44,314 nucleotides of DNA from Phycisphaerae bacterium (lineage in GTDB: Bacteria > Planctomycetota > Phycisphaerae > Sedimentisphaerales > Anaerobacaceae), in assembly GCA_012744475.1 (NCBI GenBank), contig JAAYBV010000102.1, positions 1-44,314 of the forward strand, in the 5' to 3' direction. Position 1 is the stretch's first letter; each line of letters opens with the position of its first letter. The position numbers and the translations under genes were made by a program. Below are positions 8,756 through 16,308 of this stretch, in pieces. The notes below the pieces were generated by a model that saw only the letters and a program-made list of their open reading frames with translations, had not been told where the DNA came from and did not search any database.

Positions 8756-10198
8756 ATGAACTGCGCAGAATGTAAAGAGCAGCTCGTTCTCCACATCGAG
8801 CAACTGCTGGACGACGCTCAGGAGCGGCAACTCGCCGAGCATCTGGAGAGTTGTCGATCGTGCCAGGCGGAACTGAGGGAGCTCGAGATCCTTCAGGGGC
8901 GTCTGGTCCGCAACGGCGAGGCCGCGCGAGGCGACCTCGAAGATCAAGTGATGAACCGAATCATTCGCGAACAGAACGTCAGGCTCAAGAGCGCTGCGCA
9001 AGCCAGCGCGGGCCTGCGACTAAGGAGGTTTCTTATGAGAAGTCCCATGACAAGAGTAGCCGCCGCGGCGGTCGTGGCCGTCGCGTGCGTGCTTGCCTTT
9101 TCCATGTGGAGGGACACGACGTCGGTCACCCTGGCCGCGGTCGTTGCCAAGGTCGAGCAGATTCAGGCCTATTTGTACAGGGAAAGTGCCACCACCCACG
9201 ATCAGAGTCAAGGGGACCGTACGCTGGAGGCTACGGTCCTCACGTCGAACGAGTACGGCGTGAGAAGCGAACAGACCACGGTGAATGCCGCCGACGGGCG
9301 CCAGACGCGGTTGCTGTCGTACCTTCTGCCCCGGAAGAAGAGCATCGTGATCCTTAACCTGACTGAGAAACAGTATGGGCGCCGGGAACTGGACGACGCG
9401 ACCCTGGCGAATATGAAGACCGACAATCGCGATCCGCGTGAGATGATCAAGAGATTTCTGGCCTGCGAGTACAGCGAACTCGGAACAGAGGTCATCGACG
9501 GGGTGACGGCGCAGGGGTTCGCGACGACCGATCCGGCCTACCTGGGCAACACCGCCGAGAATCTGTCGGCTCGACTGTGGGTGGACGTCGAGACCTGGCT
9601 GCCGGTGCGATACGAACTGGAGATGGATATTCGCGAGGGCGTACGCATCAGCGTCGTGCAAGAAGGCTATCAGTGGAGCATCCCGGTCGTTGCCGGCGAT
9701 TTCGAGCCGGACATCCCCGCTGACTTCACAACCGACCAGATGGATGGCACGCCCATGCCGTCCTACAGCGATCAGGGTGTGATCGACGCGCTGCGCATCG
9801 CGGCGGACTTCACTGGGCGGTATCCTGAAACCCTCGGTCACGACGCTCTGCAGCAGCTTGTCAAGCAGATGACGGAGGCTCTGAACACGAGCGATCGTCC
9901 GGCTGTCCAACAATTCCGCGAGGAGCTCAAGAGCGCCGGTTCCAGAGAGGCGGCCATGCAGGTCAGCCAGGGGCGTTTCATGAAGCTCATGACGCTGACC
10001 ATGTTCCCCCTGATGCTGGCCGGACAGGGGGCCGAACCGGTCTACCACGGATATGTAGTTACGCCGAGCGATGCGGAGCTGCCGCTGATGCGATGGAAGG
10101 TCTCCGACGGGCAGTACCGCGTGATCTTCGGCGACTTGCACGCCGAGACGGTCACAGCCGAGGTGCTGGCCGAACTCGAAGCGGCCTTGCCGCAGTAA
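8756..10198 (+). CDS. Anti-sigma factor with zinc-finger (zf-HC2), TM helix and large periplasmic domain (pair 2)
   Basis: This 480-residue protein starts MNCAECKEQL and has the zinc anti-sigma motif His29-x3-Cys33-x2-Cys36 (HLESCRSC), with extra Cys3 and Cys6. A helix at about 98-117 (RVAAAAVVAVACVLAFSMW) crosses the membrane. The periplasmic part begins TLAAVVAKVEQIQAYLYRES and contains a LolA-like beta region with LWVDVETWLPVRYELEM. The last 130 residues (from VIDALRIAADF to YRVIFGDLHAETVTAEVLAE) match the end of the pair-1 anti-sigma protein in pattern. The two pairs therefore look like diverged duplicates. It should bind the sigma factor encoded immediately upstream. A hairpin terminator follows 25 bases after the stop. 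Confidence 0.85.
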   Translation: MNCAECKEQLVLHIEQLLDDAQERQLAEHLESCRSCQAELRELEILQGRLVRNGEAARGDLEDQVMNRIIREQNVRLKSAAQASAGLRLRRFLMRSPMTRVAAAAVVAVACVLAFSMWRDTTSVTLAAVVAKVEQIQAYLYRESATTHDQSQGDRTLEATVLTSNEYGVRSEQTTVNAADGRQTRLLSYLLPRKKSIVILNLTEKQYGRRELDDATLANMKTDNRDPREMIKRFLACEYSELGTEVIDGVTAQGFATTDPAYLGNTAENLSARLWVDVETWLPVRYELEMDIREGVRISVVQEGYQWSIPVVAGDFEPDIPADFTTDQMDGTPMPSYSDQGVIDALRIAADFTGRYPETLGHDALQQLVKQMTEALNTSDRPAVQQFREELKSAGSREAAMQVSQGRFMKLMTLTMFPLMLAGQGAEPVYHGYVVTPSDAELPLMRWKVSDGQYRVIFGDLHAETVTAEVLAELEAALPQ

Positions 10199-10223
10199 CC
10201 GGCGCGACTACGCAAGAGAAGGA

Positions 10224-10250
10224 GGCCGAGCTGGAGGGACTCGGCCTTTT
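10224..10250 (+). terminator. Rho-independent terminator after sigma/anti-sigma pair 2
   Basis: GGCCGAG (10224-10230) and CTCGGCC (10240-10246) form a perfect 7-bp stem with a nine-base loop, followed by TTTTCT. Flanking AGAAGG and TTTTCT could extend the stem, making it partly bidirectional. Confidence 0.8.
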
Positions 10251-10338
10251 CTCTACTTTCGCCATATACAGACGCGGACGTCGGGGGTGTAATAGGGCAT
10301 GGAATCGTGATCCGTGGTCTTCCGGCTTCCCGGAGTGA

Positions 10339-11691
10339 ATGATCGGACGACCTGAAATGAGCACTGGGCACATACGAAAACGTCTGGTCGTGGGCTGGTG
10401 TTTCATGATACTGGCGGCGCCCGGCGCCGTGGGGAACTGGCCGGGCTGGCGCGGCGATGGCAGCGGACTGTCGTCCGAGACCGACCTGCCTCTGACATGG
10501 AGCGAGTCCGAAGACGTCAAATGGAAGACGTCTATTCCCGGTGCCGGCCACTCCTCCCCGATCGTGTGGGGCAACCGCGTCTTCGTGACGACCGCGGTCG
10601 CCGACGATCCCAACGTCGAATCGTTTCGCGGCGGCGTCTACATGGGAGGCAACCGCGCCAAGCCCGACGAGTCGGAATACGCCTACTGCGTCCTTTGTCT
10701 CGATGCCGACGGAGGAGCAATCCTGTGGTCGACGACCGTCGCGCAGCAGCGGCCCAAGACGCGACGCCACACGAAGAACACCTATGCCTCCGAAACGCCC
10801 GTTACGGACGGCACACACGTGTTCGCTTCGTTCGGTTCGGCGGGTCTGTACTGCCTCGACTCCGAAGGCCACGTGACCTGGAAGCGCGATCTCGGGCTCC
10901 TGCGCGGCAAGCGAGGTTGGGGAACCGGCGCTTCGCCGATCCTGTTTCAGAACACGGTGATCGTCGCGGGCGACAACGATGACGAGTCGTGCATCACGGC
11001 GTTCGACAAAGCCACGGGCCATCCGGTCTGGCGTACGGCGCGGCAGGAGGGCGCCTCGTGGGGGACGCCGCTTCTGTTCGAAGCGGGCGGTCGCACAACC
11101 GTTGTAACCAACGCGACGCATCGCATGCGAGGCTATGACGCCGGCAACGGGAAGCTGCTGTGGGAGTGTGCCGGCGGATCGATGATCTCGGTTCCCTCGC
11201 CGGTCGCCGCGCAGGGGCTGGTGTTCCTTTCATCCGGGCACAACCTGCTGCGGCCGCAGCCGATCATTGCCGTCCGCGCAGAGGCCTCCGGCGATATCAC
11301 GCCGGCCAAGAACCAGCCTCACACGGAGGGTGTCGCCTGGTGGCGTTCCATGGGCGGCCCGTACGTGACCAGCCCCATTGCCATCGACCGTTACCTTTAT
11401 GTGCCGCTCGACCGGGGAACGCTGACCTGCTATGAGGCCCTGACCGGCCAGGTCGTGTACGAGCGGCAGTCCCTCGGCAGCCGAAATACGATTACCGCAT
11501 CGCCAGTGGCGGCCGACGGCAGGATCTACATCCAGACCGAAGACGGCGAATGCTACGTCGTCAGACAGGGGCCGCAATTCGAGATTCTTGCCGTCAACAA
11601 GCTCGACGAGACCTTCTGCGCCTCTCCGGCCGTGTCCGGAGGCCGGCTCTTCCTTCGGGGGCGCAAACACCTGTACTGCATCGGGAAATAG
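10339..11691 (+). CDS. Secreted PQQ-binding-like beta-propeller protein
   Basis: A 450-residue protein with an N-terminal export signal (HIRKRLVVGWCFMILAAPGA) followed by NWPGWRGDGSG, the typical opening of planctomycete PQQ-like repeat proteins. Blade motifs recur: GHSSPIVWGNRVFVTT, CLDADGGAILW, CLDSEGHVTWK, AFDKATGHPVW, GYDAGNGKLLWE, CYEALTGQVVYE, ASPAVSGGRLFLRG and HLYCIGK. These are the strands of a WD-like eight-bladed propeller. No dehydrogenase active-site motif or haem-binding CxxCH is present, so binding or scaffolding is more likely than redox catalysis. ATG 10339 has GGAG only three bases away; ATG 10357 also gives a good signal peptide. It lies alone between a terminator and a gene-free stretch. 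Confidence 0.82.
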   Translation: MIGRPEMSTGHIRKRLVVGWCFMILAAPGAVGNWPGWRGDGSGLSSETDLPLTWSESEDVKWKTSIPGAGHSSPIVWGNRVFVTTAVADDPNVESFRGGVYMGGNRAKPDESEYAYCVLCLDADGGAILWSTTVAQQRPKTRRHTKNTYASETPVTDGTHVFASFGSAGLYCLDSEGHVTWKRDLGLLRGKRGWGTGASPILFQNTVIVAGDNDDESCITAFDKATGHPVWRTARQEGASWGTPLLFEAGGRTTVVTNATHRMRGYDAGNGKLLWECAGGSMISVPSPVAAQGLVFLSSGHNLLRPQPIIAVRAEASGDITPAKNQPHTEGVAWWRSMGGPYVTSPIAIDRYLYVPLDRGTLTCYEALTGQVVYERQSLGSRNTITASPVAADGRIYIQTEDGECYVVRQGPQFEILAVNKLDETFCASPAVSGGRLFLRGRKHLYCIGK

Positions 11692-11764
11692 CCTCCTGCA
11701 ATCGACCGAATCCCGTCGCCAGGCATTCGGGCTCCCCGGGGGACGAACCCGGCGTGGGTGACGC

Positions 11765-11793
11765 TTGACATGGGCGGGCTGATGGGATAGAAT
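11765..11793 (+). promoter_or_regulatory. Near-consensus sigma-70-type promoter upstream of the LamG gene
   Basis: TTGACA (11765-11770) is separated by exactly 17 bases from TAGAAT (11788-11793), a match of 11 of 12 to the housekeeping consensus. It points toward the LamG-domain gene at 12024 and would give a leader of about 225 bases. Confidence 0.7.
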
Positions 11794-12023
11794 CACTTCA
11801 GTGGTCGGTCTTGGCATGTTCCGCCTCTTCCTGCGAATCGCGTGCGGCGTACAACCGAGGCGGAGCTTGTGAGGCTGTATCCGGTCGGTCGGTCAGACGA
11901 GACACTCCTGAGCGATCCCGGAACGTTGTCGTGCGGACCAGGTGCGGGCGAAGGATCATTCGCCCCTGCGGTCGCCACGCACATACGCTCCGACTATGAC
12001 ACATCAGTTAGAGGAGGACAGAC
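11794..12023 (+). promoter_or_regulatory. Long structured 5' leader of the LamG gene
   Basis: The stretch from the promoter to the start codon can form at least two hairpins. CCGCCTC pairs with GAGGCGG (about 11820-11862). GGGCGAA-ggatca-TTCGCCC is a perfect 7-bp stem at about 11946-11965. It ends with a strong ribosome binding site, AGAGGAGG, nine bases before ATG 12024. I recognise no known riboswitch motif, and I could not recover a GEMM-type core. It may be a regulatory leader or hold a small RNA. Confidence 0.35.
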
Positions 12024-14939
12024 ATGTCGCGCAAACCGATTTTCCTCATGGTATGGCTCCTGGTGGTGGGCATGGCCGCCGGCAGTGCCTTGGCGGAATT
12101 GATCGCCTACTATCCCTTCGAGGAAGGCCAGGGAACGGAGACCGTCGACGCCACCGGCAACGGCAACGACGGCGCCCTCAACAGCGGGGTGCAGTGGGTC
12201 GCCGGCTACAAGGGCGGTGGCGTGCATTTCGACACGGCCGGCGAACGAATCGTGATCGGCCCGATTGATCCTACGGCGGCAAACAACGCCATGACCCTGG
12301 CCGCCTGGATCAACTGGGAGGGGCGCAACCACAGCATCTCCCAGCAGGGCATCATCGGCAAACGTCTCGGCTGGAGCACCACCGGCGCCACGATCAAGTG
12401 GTTCTGGCAGACCAACCCGGCCGGCGATTTTCTGTTTCGGGCTGACTATGACGGAGGCGGTACGAGCTTCGGGTGGGGCAATGCCCTGCTCGTGCCCTAT
12501 GCGAATGAGTGGGTTCACGTGGCTGTGACCTGGGACAACGGCGCCGGGGTGCAGTACATCAATGGCGAGCAGGTTTCAACCGGGAGCGCTACGCTCAGAG
12601 AGTCCGCAAACGCTACGCCTGTGACGATTGGCTGTGTGGATTCCAGCAATGACGAGACCTTTGTCGGCACCATCGACGAAGTGCGGATCTACGACACGGT
12701 TCTGACAGGAATCCAGTTGCAGCAGGTCATGGTGGGTGATTACACCTCCGCCACAGCGCCCGTTCCGGCGGACGGTTCCACGGACATCCCGCAGGATGTG
12801 ATTCTCTCCTGGTCGCCCGGCGAGTCGGCCGCGTCGCACGATGTGTACTTCGGAAGCAGCCTCGAAGACGTCGCGGCGGCCGAACGGAGCAATCCGCTGG
12901 GCGTTCTGGCCAGTCAGGGGCAGACCGGACTGACCTTTGATCCTCCCGGCCTGCTGGACTTCAGTCAGACCTACTACTGGCGGGTCGATGAAGTCAACGG
13001 GGCGCCGGACTTTGGCATCCACAAAGGCGGCGTGTGGAGCTTCACGGTCGAGCCCTATGTTTACCCGATCACGAACATCATAGCTACTGCATCCCTGGCT
13101 GATGCCGATTCTCCCGCACAGAGCACGATCGACGGCTCCGGCCTGAACGCCCAGGACCAGCATGCCACCGAGGCGACGGACATGTGGCTGGCCTCTCCGA
13201 CGGATGCAACGCCCATCTGGATCCAATACGAGTTCGATCAGATCTACCAGCTCTGGGAGATGGAAGTCTGGAACTACAACAGCAGGTTCGAGCTCGTTCT
13301 GGGCTTCGGACTCAAGGACGTAACTATCGAACACTCCATCGACGGCGCCGAGTGGACTGCCTTCGGTGACGTGGAGTTCGCCAAGGCGACCGCCCGGTCG
13401 GATTACGCCGCCAACACGATTCTGGACCTGAGGCAGGTGGCCGCCAGGTATGTCCGGATCACGGTGAAGTCCAACTGGAACATGGGCGTGATGCCGCAGT
13501 ATGGATTGAGCGAAGTGCGCTTCACATACCTGCCCGTCCAGGCGCGCGGGCCTGTGCCGGCGGTGGGGCAGGCGGATGTGCCTCTCGATGTGACGCTCGA
13601 CTGGCGCAACGGTCGGCTGGCCGCAGCGCACGAGCTGTACGTCAGCGCGGACCAGGCGGCCGTGATCGATGGCAGCGCCCTGGTCGACACGCTCGGCGAA
13701 AGCCGTTATGAACTTGGCGGGCTGAACTTCGGCTCGACCTACTACTGGAAAGTCAACGAGGTCAACGAAGCCGGCGCCGGCTTCTGGGAAGGGGACGTCT
13801 GGAGCTTCTCGACGATCGAATACGCAATGGTCGACGATTTTGAGAGCTACACCGACGACCTCGAGACCGGCACGACGATCTTCGACACGTGGATCGATGG
13901 CTGGACCAACGACACCGGCTCGACCGTGGGCTACCTTGACGCTCCGTTCGCCGAGAAGACGATCGTTCATGGCGGCAAGCAGTCGATGCCACTCCAATAC
14001 GACAACTCGGTCTCGCCGTTCTATTCCGAGGCCGAGCGGGAATTCGATTCCGCGCAGGATTGGACGGGCAATGGCGCCGACACGCTGGTGCTCTACGTGC
14101 GGGGCAACGCGCCCGATTTCGTGGAAGCCGCCGATGGAAGCATCCTCATGAGCGCCATCGGCACCGACATCTGGGACACGGCCGATCAGTTCCGCTTTGC
14201 CCACAAGAGCCTCAGCGGCAACGGCTCCATCGTGGTGCGCGTCGACAGTCTGGTGCGCAGCAACGAATGGGCCAAGGCGGGCGTGATGATCCGCGAGACG
14301 CTCGAACCAGGCTCGAAGCACGCGTTCGTGGCGGTGACGCCGGAGGCGTCGCATGGCGTGTCGTTCCAGCGTCGTCCGATTGCCGGCGGGGACAGCGCCA
14401 ACACGGACGTGGCCGATGTCGATATCCCGCATTGGGTGAAGTTGACCCGCACGGGCAACGTCTTTACCGCTCAACGGTCGGCCGACGGCGTCACCTGGAC
14501 GGACATCGTGGTCAGCCCGGCACTGGACATCGTGATGGCCAGCAACGTCTACATCGGGTTGGCGGTGACCAGTCACGATGCCGTGGCTGTGACAGCGGCC
14601 GAGTTTTCGAACGTCTCGACGACCGGCAACGTGACGGGTGCCTGGCAGACAGCGGACATCGGCATCACCCAGCCGGTGGGCAACTCGCCTGAGTCGATGT
14701 ACCTGAGGATCGAAGACAGCGCGGGCAAGACCAAGACGGTCGTGAACGCCGATGCGGGCATCACACAACGTCCGACATGGCAGGAATGGGCGATCCCGTA
14801 CAGCGATCTGAGCGGGGTGAACCTCAGCCGGGTGGAGAAGCTGGTCATTGGCGTCGGCAGTGCGACCAGCCCGAGCGCCGGCGGCACCGGCATTGTCTAC
14901 GTGGACGACATCGCCTATGGCAATCCTGCTACTCGCTGA
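12024..14939 (+). CDS. Large secreted LamG / discoidin / Fn3-like carbohydrate-binding protein
   Basis: The 971-residue product has a signal peptide (MSRKPIFLMVWLLVVGMAAG, cut after ALA). A LamG jelly roll follows (about 25-235: LIAYYPFEEGQGT, MTLAAWINWEG, GTIDEVRIYDTVL). Two copies of a Fn3-like unit lie at about 243-343 and 508-598, both built as VPADG...DVILSWSPG...TYYWRVDEVN...VWSFT. Between them is an F5/8 type C (discoidin) domain (345-505: PIWIQYEFDQIYQLWEMEVW, RYVRITVKSN). From about 602 (VDDFESYTDD) a jelly-roll begins, is interrupted at about 700-866 by a concanavalin/DUF1349-like domain (KAGVMIRETLEPGSKHAFV, HWVKLTRTGNVFTA) and resumes with GAWQTADIGI to VYVDDIAYGN. No glycosidase site is seen. 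It probably binds polysaccharide at the cell surface or outside. A terminator follows at 15043. Confidence 0.88.
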   Translation: MSRKPIFLMVWLLVVGMAAGSALAELIAYYPFEEGQGTETVDATGNGNDGALNSGVQWVAGYKGGGVHFDTAGERIVIGPIDPTAANNAMTLAAWINWEGRNHSISQQGIIGKRLGWSTTGATIKWFWQTNPAGDFLFRADYDGGGTSFGWGNALLVPYANEWVHVAVTWDNGAGVQYINGEQVSTGSATLRESANATPVTIGCVDSSNDETFVGTIDEVRIYDTVLTGIQLQQVMVGDYTSATAPVPADGSTDIPQDVILSWSPGESAASHDVYFGSSLEDVAAAERSNPLGVLASQGQTGLTFDPPGLLDFSQTYYWRVDEVNGAPDFGIHKGGVWSFTVEPYVYPITNIIATASLADADSPAQSTIDGSGLNAQDQHATEATDMWLASPTDATPIWIQYEFDQIYQLWEMEVWNYNSRFELVLGFGLKDVTIEHSIDGAEWTAFGDVEFAKATARSDYAANTILDLRQVAARYVRITVKSNWNMGVMPQYGLSEVRFTYLPVQARGPVPAVGQADVPLDVTLDWRNGRLAAAHELYVSADQAAVIDGSALVDTLGESRYELGGLNFGSTYYWKVNEVNEAGAGFWEGDVWSFSTIEYAMVDDFESYTDDLETGTTIFDTWIDGWTNDTGSTVGYLDAPFAEKTIVHGGKQSMPLQYDNSVSPFYSEAEREFDSAQDWTGNGADTLVLYVRGNAPDFVEAADGSILMSAIGTDIWDTADQFRFAHKSLSGNGSIVVRVDSLVRSNEWAKAGVMIRETLEPGSKHAFVAVTPEASHGVSFQRRPIAGGDSANTDVADVDIPHWVKLTRTGNVFTAQRSADGVTWTDIVVSPALDIVMASNVYIGLAVTSHDAVAVTAAEFSNVSTTGNVTGAWQTADIGITQPVGNSPESMYLRIEDSAGKTKTVVNADAGITQRPTWQEWAIPYSDLSGVNLSRVEKLVIGVGSATSPSAGGTGIVYVDDIAYGNPATR

Positions 14940-14954
14940 CGTTTTGCCGGCGGC

Positions 14955-15022
14955 GTTCGTAGTGCGCCCGTAATGGCATACAAGGCGTAGGGAATAACCC
15001 GCCGGGGCGGGCCACTACAAAC
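14955..15022. repeat. MITE-like element with GTTYGTAGTG inverted ends (copy 1)
   Basis: It starts GTTCGTAGTG and ends CACTACAAAC, inverted repeats matching at 9 of 10 positions. Inside are CGCCCG and CGGGGCGGGC, which extend the pairing. It lies just after the LamG stop. Related ends occur at 16069 and 20143-20234. Confidence 0.65.
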
Positions 15023-15042
15023 CGGATTCAGCAGCGCCATCT

Positions 15043-15077
15043 GGGGCCTGTACCACACAGTACAGGCCCCGTTTGTT
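15043..15077. terminator. Strong hairpin terminator between LamG gene and PEP-CTERM gene
   Basis: GGGGCCTGTAC (15043-15053) and GTACAGGCCCC (15060-15070) form a perfect 11-bp stem with loop CACACA, followed by GTTTGTTT. The two flanking genes converge here, so it may end both transcripts. Confidence 0.85.
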
Positions 15078-15156
15078 TCTGAAACTGCACACCGCCAATC
15101 TGTTTGTCACAGCCGCGCTCGCAACTGAGCCGGTTTCGACCATGACTCGGCGGTTT

Positions 15157-15903
15157 TCACACTCTCTCTTGTCGCCGCAGCCAAACGACAAGACTGCTGC
15201 CGAACAGCCCCAGCACCATCGCGCCGGGCGCAGGGATGGGAACCGTCGCCTTTATAGAACCGCTCCATGGTCCATCGTTGCTCGAAGACGACTCCAGATA
15301 GAGATGCATCTCATACGCGTGGGTCGGATCAACCGAGAAGACCTCGAATGCAAGACCATAATCATATAACCATGATAGGGCGGGCGACGGCTTCGAATAA
15401 TCGGCGGATCCATAGTACTTCTGGTGGCGCTTGTTGTAGTAACACAGTTGTGTGCCAGAGGTGATGTCTGTGAGCTCGATCGTGTATGGGTCGTCAGGCC
15501 AGAGCTTCCGCAAGTCGATATTCAGGTTCAGTGTGTGTCCGTGCGGCCGAAAGACCCACCGGCCTTCTGCCTCGGCCAGAGCAGCCGAGAAATCGCCCAG
15601 TCGCGTATCGCCCTCGCTTGCCACCGCCACGTGGAGGGCGCTGGCGTAGCTCCACGCCCAGACATGCGGATCCGCAAGCACGCCGCCGGACAGGGCCGAG
15701 CCATCCCAAGAACGGACACCGGAATCATAGCCGCTGTCTCCGACAGGGGTTACCGGTTCGCGGTAGTAGGAATAACCACCACTTACATGGCCCCAGACGC
15801 GTTGCTCACCGCTGAGCACGGTGAACCCGGCGAAGCACTCGGGCGCGAGTGCGACGAGGCTGATACAGAGCAACACAGCGCAGCGAATCGCCATCCTTGA
15901 CAT
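15157..15903 (-). CDS. PEP-CTERM sorting-domain protein (PAP variant)
   Basis: The 248-residue product has a Sec signal peptide (AIRCAVLLCISLVALAP, cut near CFAGF) and a C-terminal sorting tail. The tail is the motif IPAPGAM, a hydrophobic helix (VLGLFGSSLVVWL) and a basic end (RRQERV). The motif reads PAP in place of PEP. Such proteins are handled by exosortase; none is encoded in this window. The body is beta-rich and Tyr/Trp/Ser-rich (GHVSGGYSYYREPVTPVG) and shows no enzyme motif. AAAGGAG lies seven bases before the ATG. It has its own promoter (TATAAT at 15994-15989). It is probably an extracellular matrix or surface component. Export and anchoring are known for the family; the exact job is not. 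Confidence 0.82.
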   Translation of the reverse strand: MSRMAIRCAVLLCISLVALAPECFAGFTVLSGEQRVWGHVSGGYSYYREPVTPVGDSGYDSGVRSWDGSALSGGVLADPHVWAWSYASALHVAVASEGDTRLGDFSAALAEAEGRWVFRPHGHTLNLNIDLRKLWPDDPYTIELTDITSGTQLCYYNKRHQKYYGSADYSKPSPALSWLYDYGLAFEVFSVDPTHAYEMHLYLESSSSNDGPWSGSIKATVPIPAPGAMVLGLFGSSLVVWLRRQERV

Positions 15904-15988
15904 GATCTGCTCCTTTCATAGGGATTGCGCGGATGTTCTGGTATTCGCTTTTCAAGGCTACAGTCTCACCTTCTCCATCCGGAAGATC

Positions 15989-16016
15989 ATTATACGGACC
16001 TTGCGTCATTCCGCAA
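15989..16016 (-). promoter_or_regulatory. Candidate promoter of the PEP-CTERM gene
   Basis: On the minus strand TATAAT (15994-15989) is a perfect -10 box and TTGCGG (16016-16011) is a partial -35 box 16 bases upstream. The leader to the start codon would be about 80 bases. Confidence 0.5.
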
Positions 16017-16068
16017 GGGGGATTTCCTGACGCGATTGCCCGTTACCTGGCGGGAGTGGAAATGAGCC

Positions 16069-16254
16069 GTTTGTAGTGTGCCCGTGAGGGCATACTTGTC
16101 TCGGCAAAGGCAACGCCTCATCCCGATATCCATCGGGATCACCAAGAACCAGACCCTGACCCCAAGCCCCAAAGGGGTAATCGCGTCGGATTTCTTCGAG
16201 TGTTGGGCGCGTCGGGGCAGGAGCGCTATTGCGGAGTCGTTGAGGCTGCCACGC
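16069..16254. repeat. Remnants of two dispersed repeat families in a 400-base gene-free stretch
   Basis: GTTTGTAGTG at 16069-16078, followed by GCCCGTGAGGGCATAC, matches the left end of the elements at 14955 and 20143, but no right end is evident. ATCCCGAT-atcc-ATCGGGAT (16120-16139) is a perfect 8-bp hairpin. GTTGAGGCTGCCACGC (16239-16254) is two mismatches from the arm of the element at 23690-23771. The stretch from 15904 to 16308 otherwise holds only the PEP-CTERM promoter. Confidence 0.45.
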
Positions 16255-16308
16255 AGTTGTCCGGCCGGCTTCACACGCGCCATTGAGCAAGCATGATCGG
16301 GCAGCGGT

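Noticed and set aside
11794-12023. Cyclic-di-GMP (GEMM) or other known riboswitch in the LamG leader
   Set aside because: The conserved core sequences could not be found by eye; only generic hairpins are seen.
12576-14768. Long open frame of 730 codons on the minus strand
   Set aside because: It lies opposite the LamG gene and has Arg/His/Asp-rich, motif-free sequence typical of the antisense of G+C-rich coding DNA.
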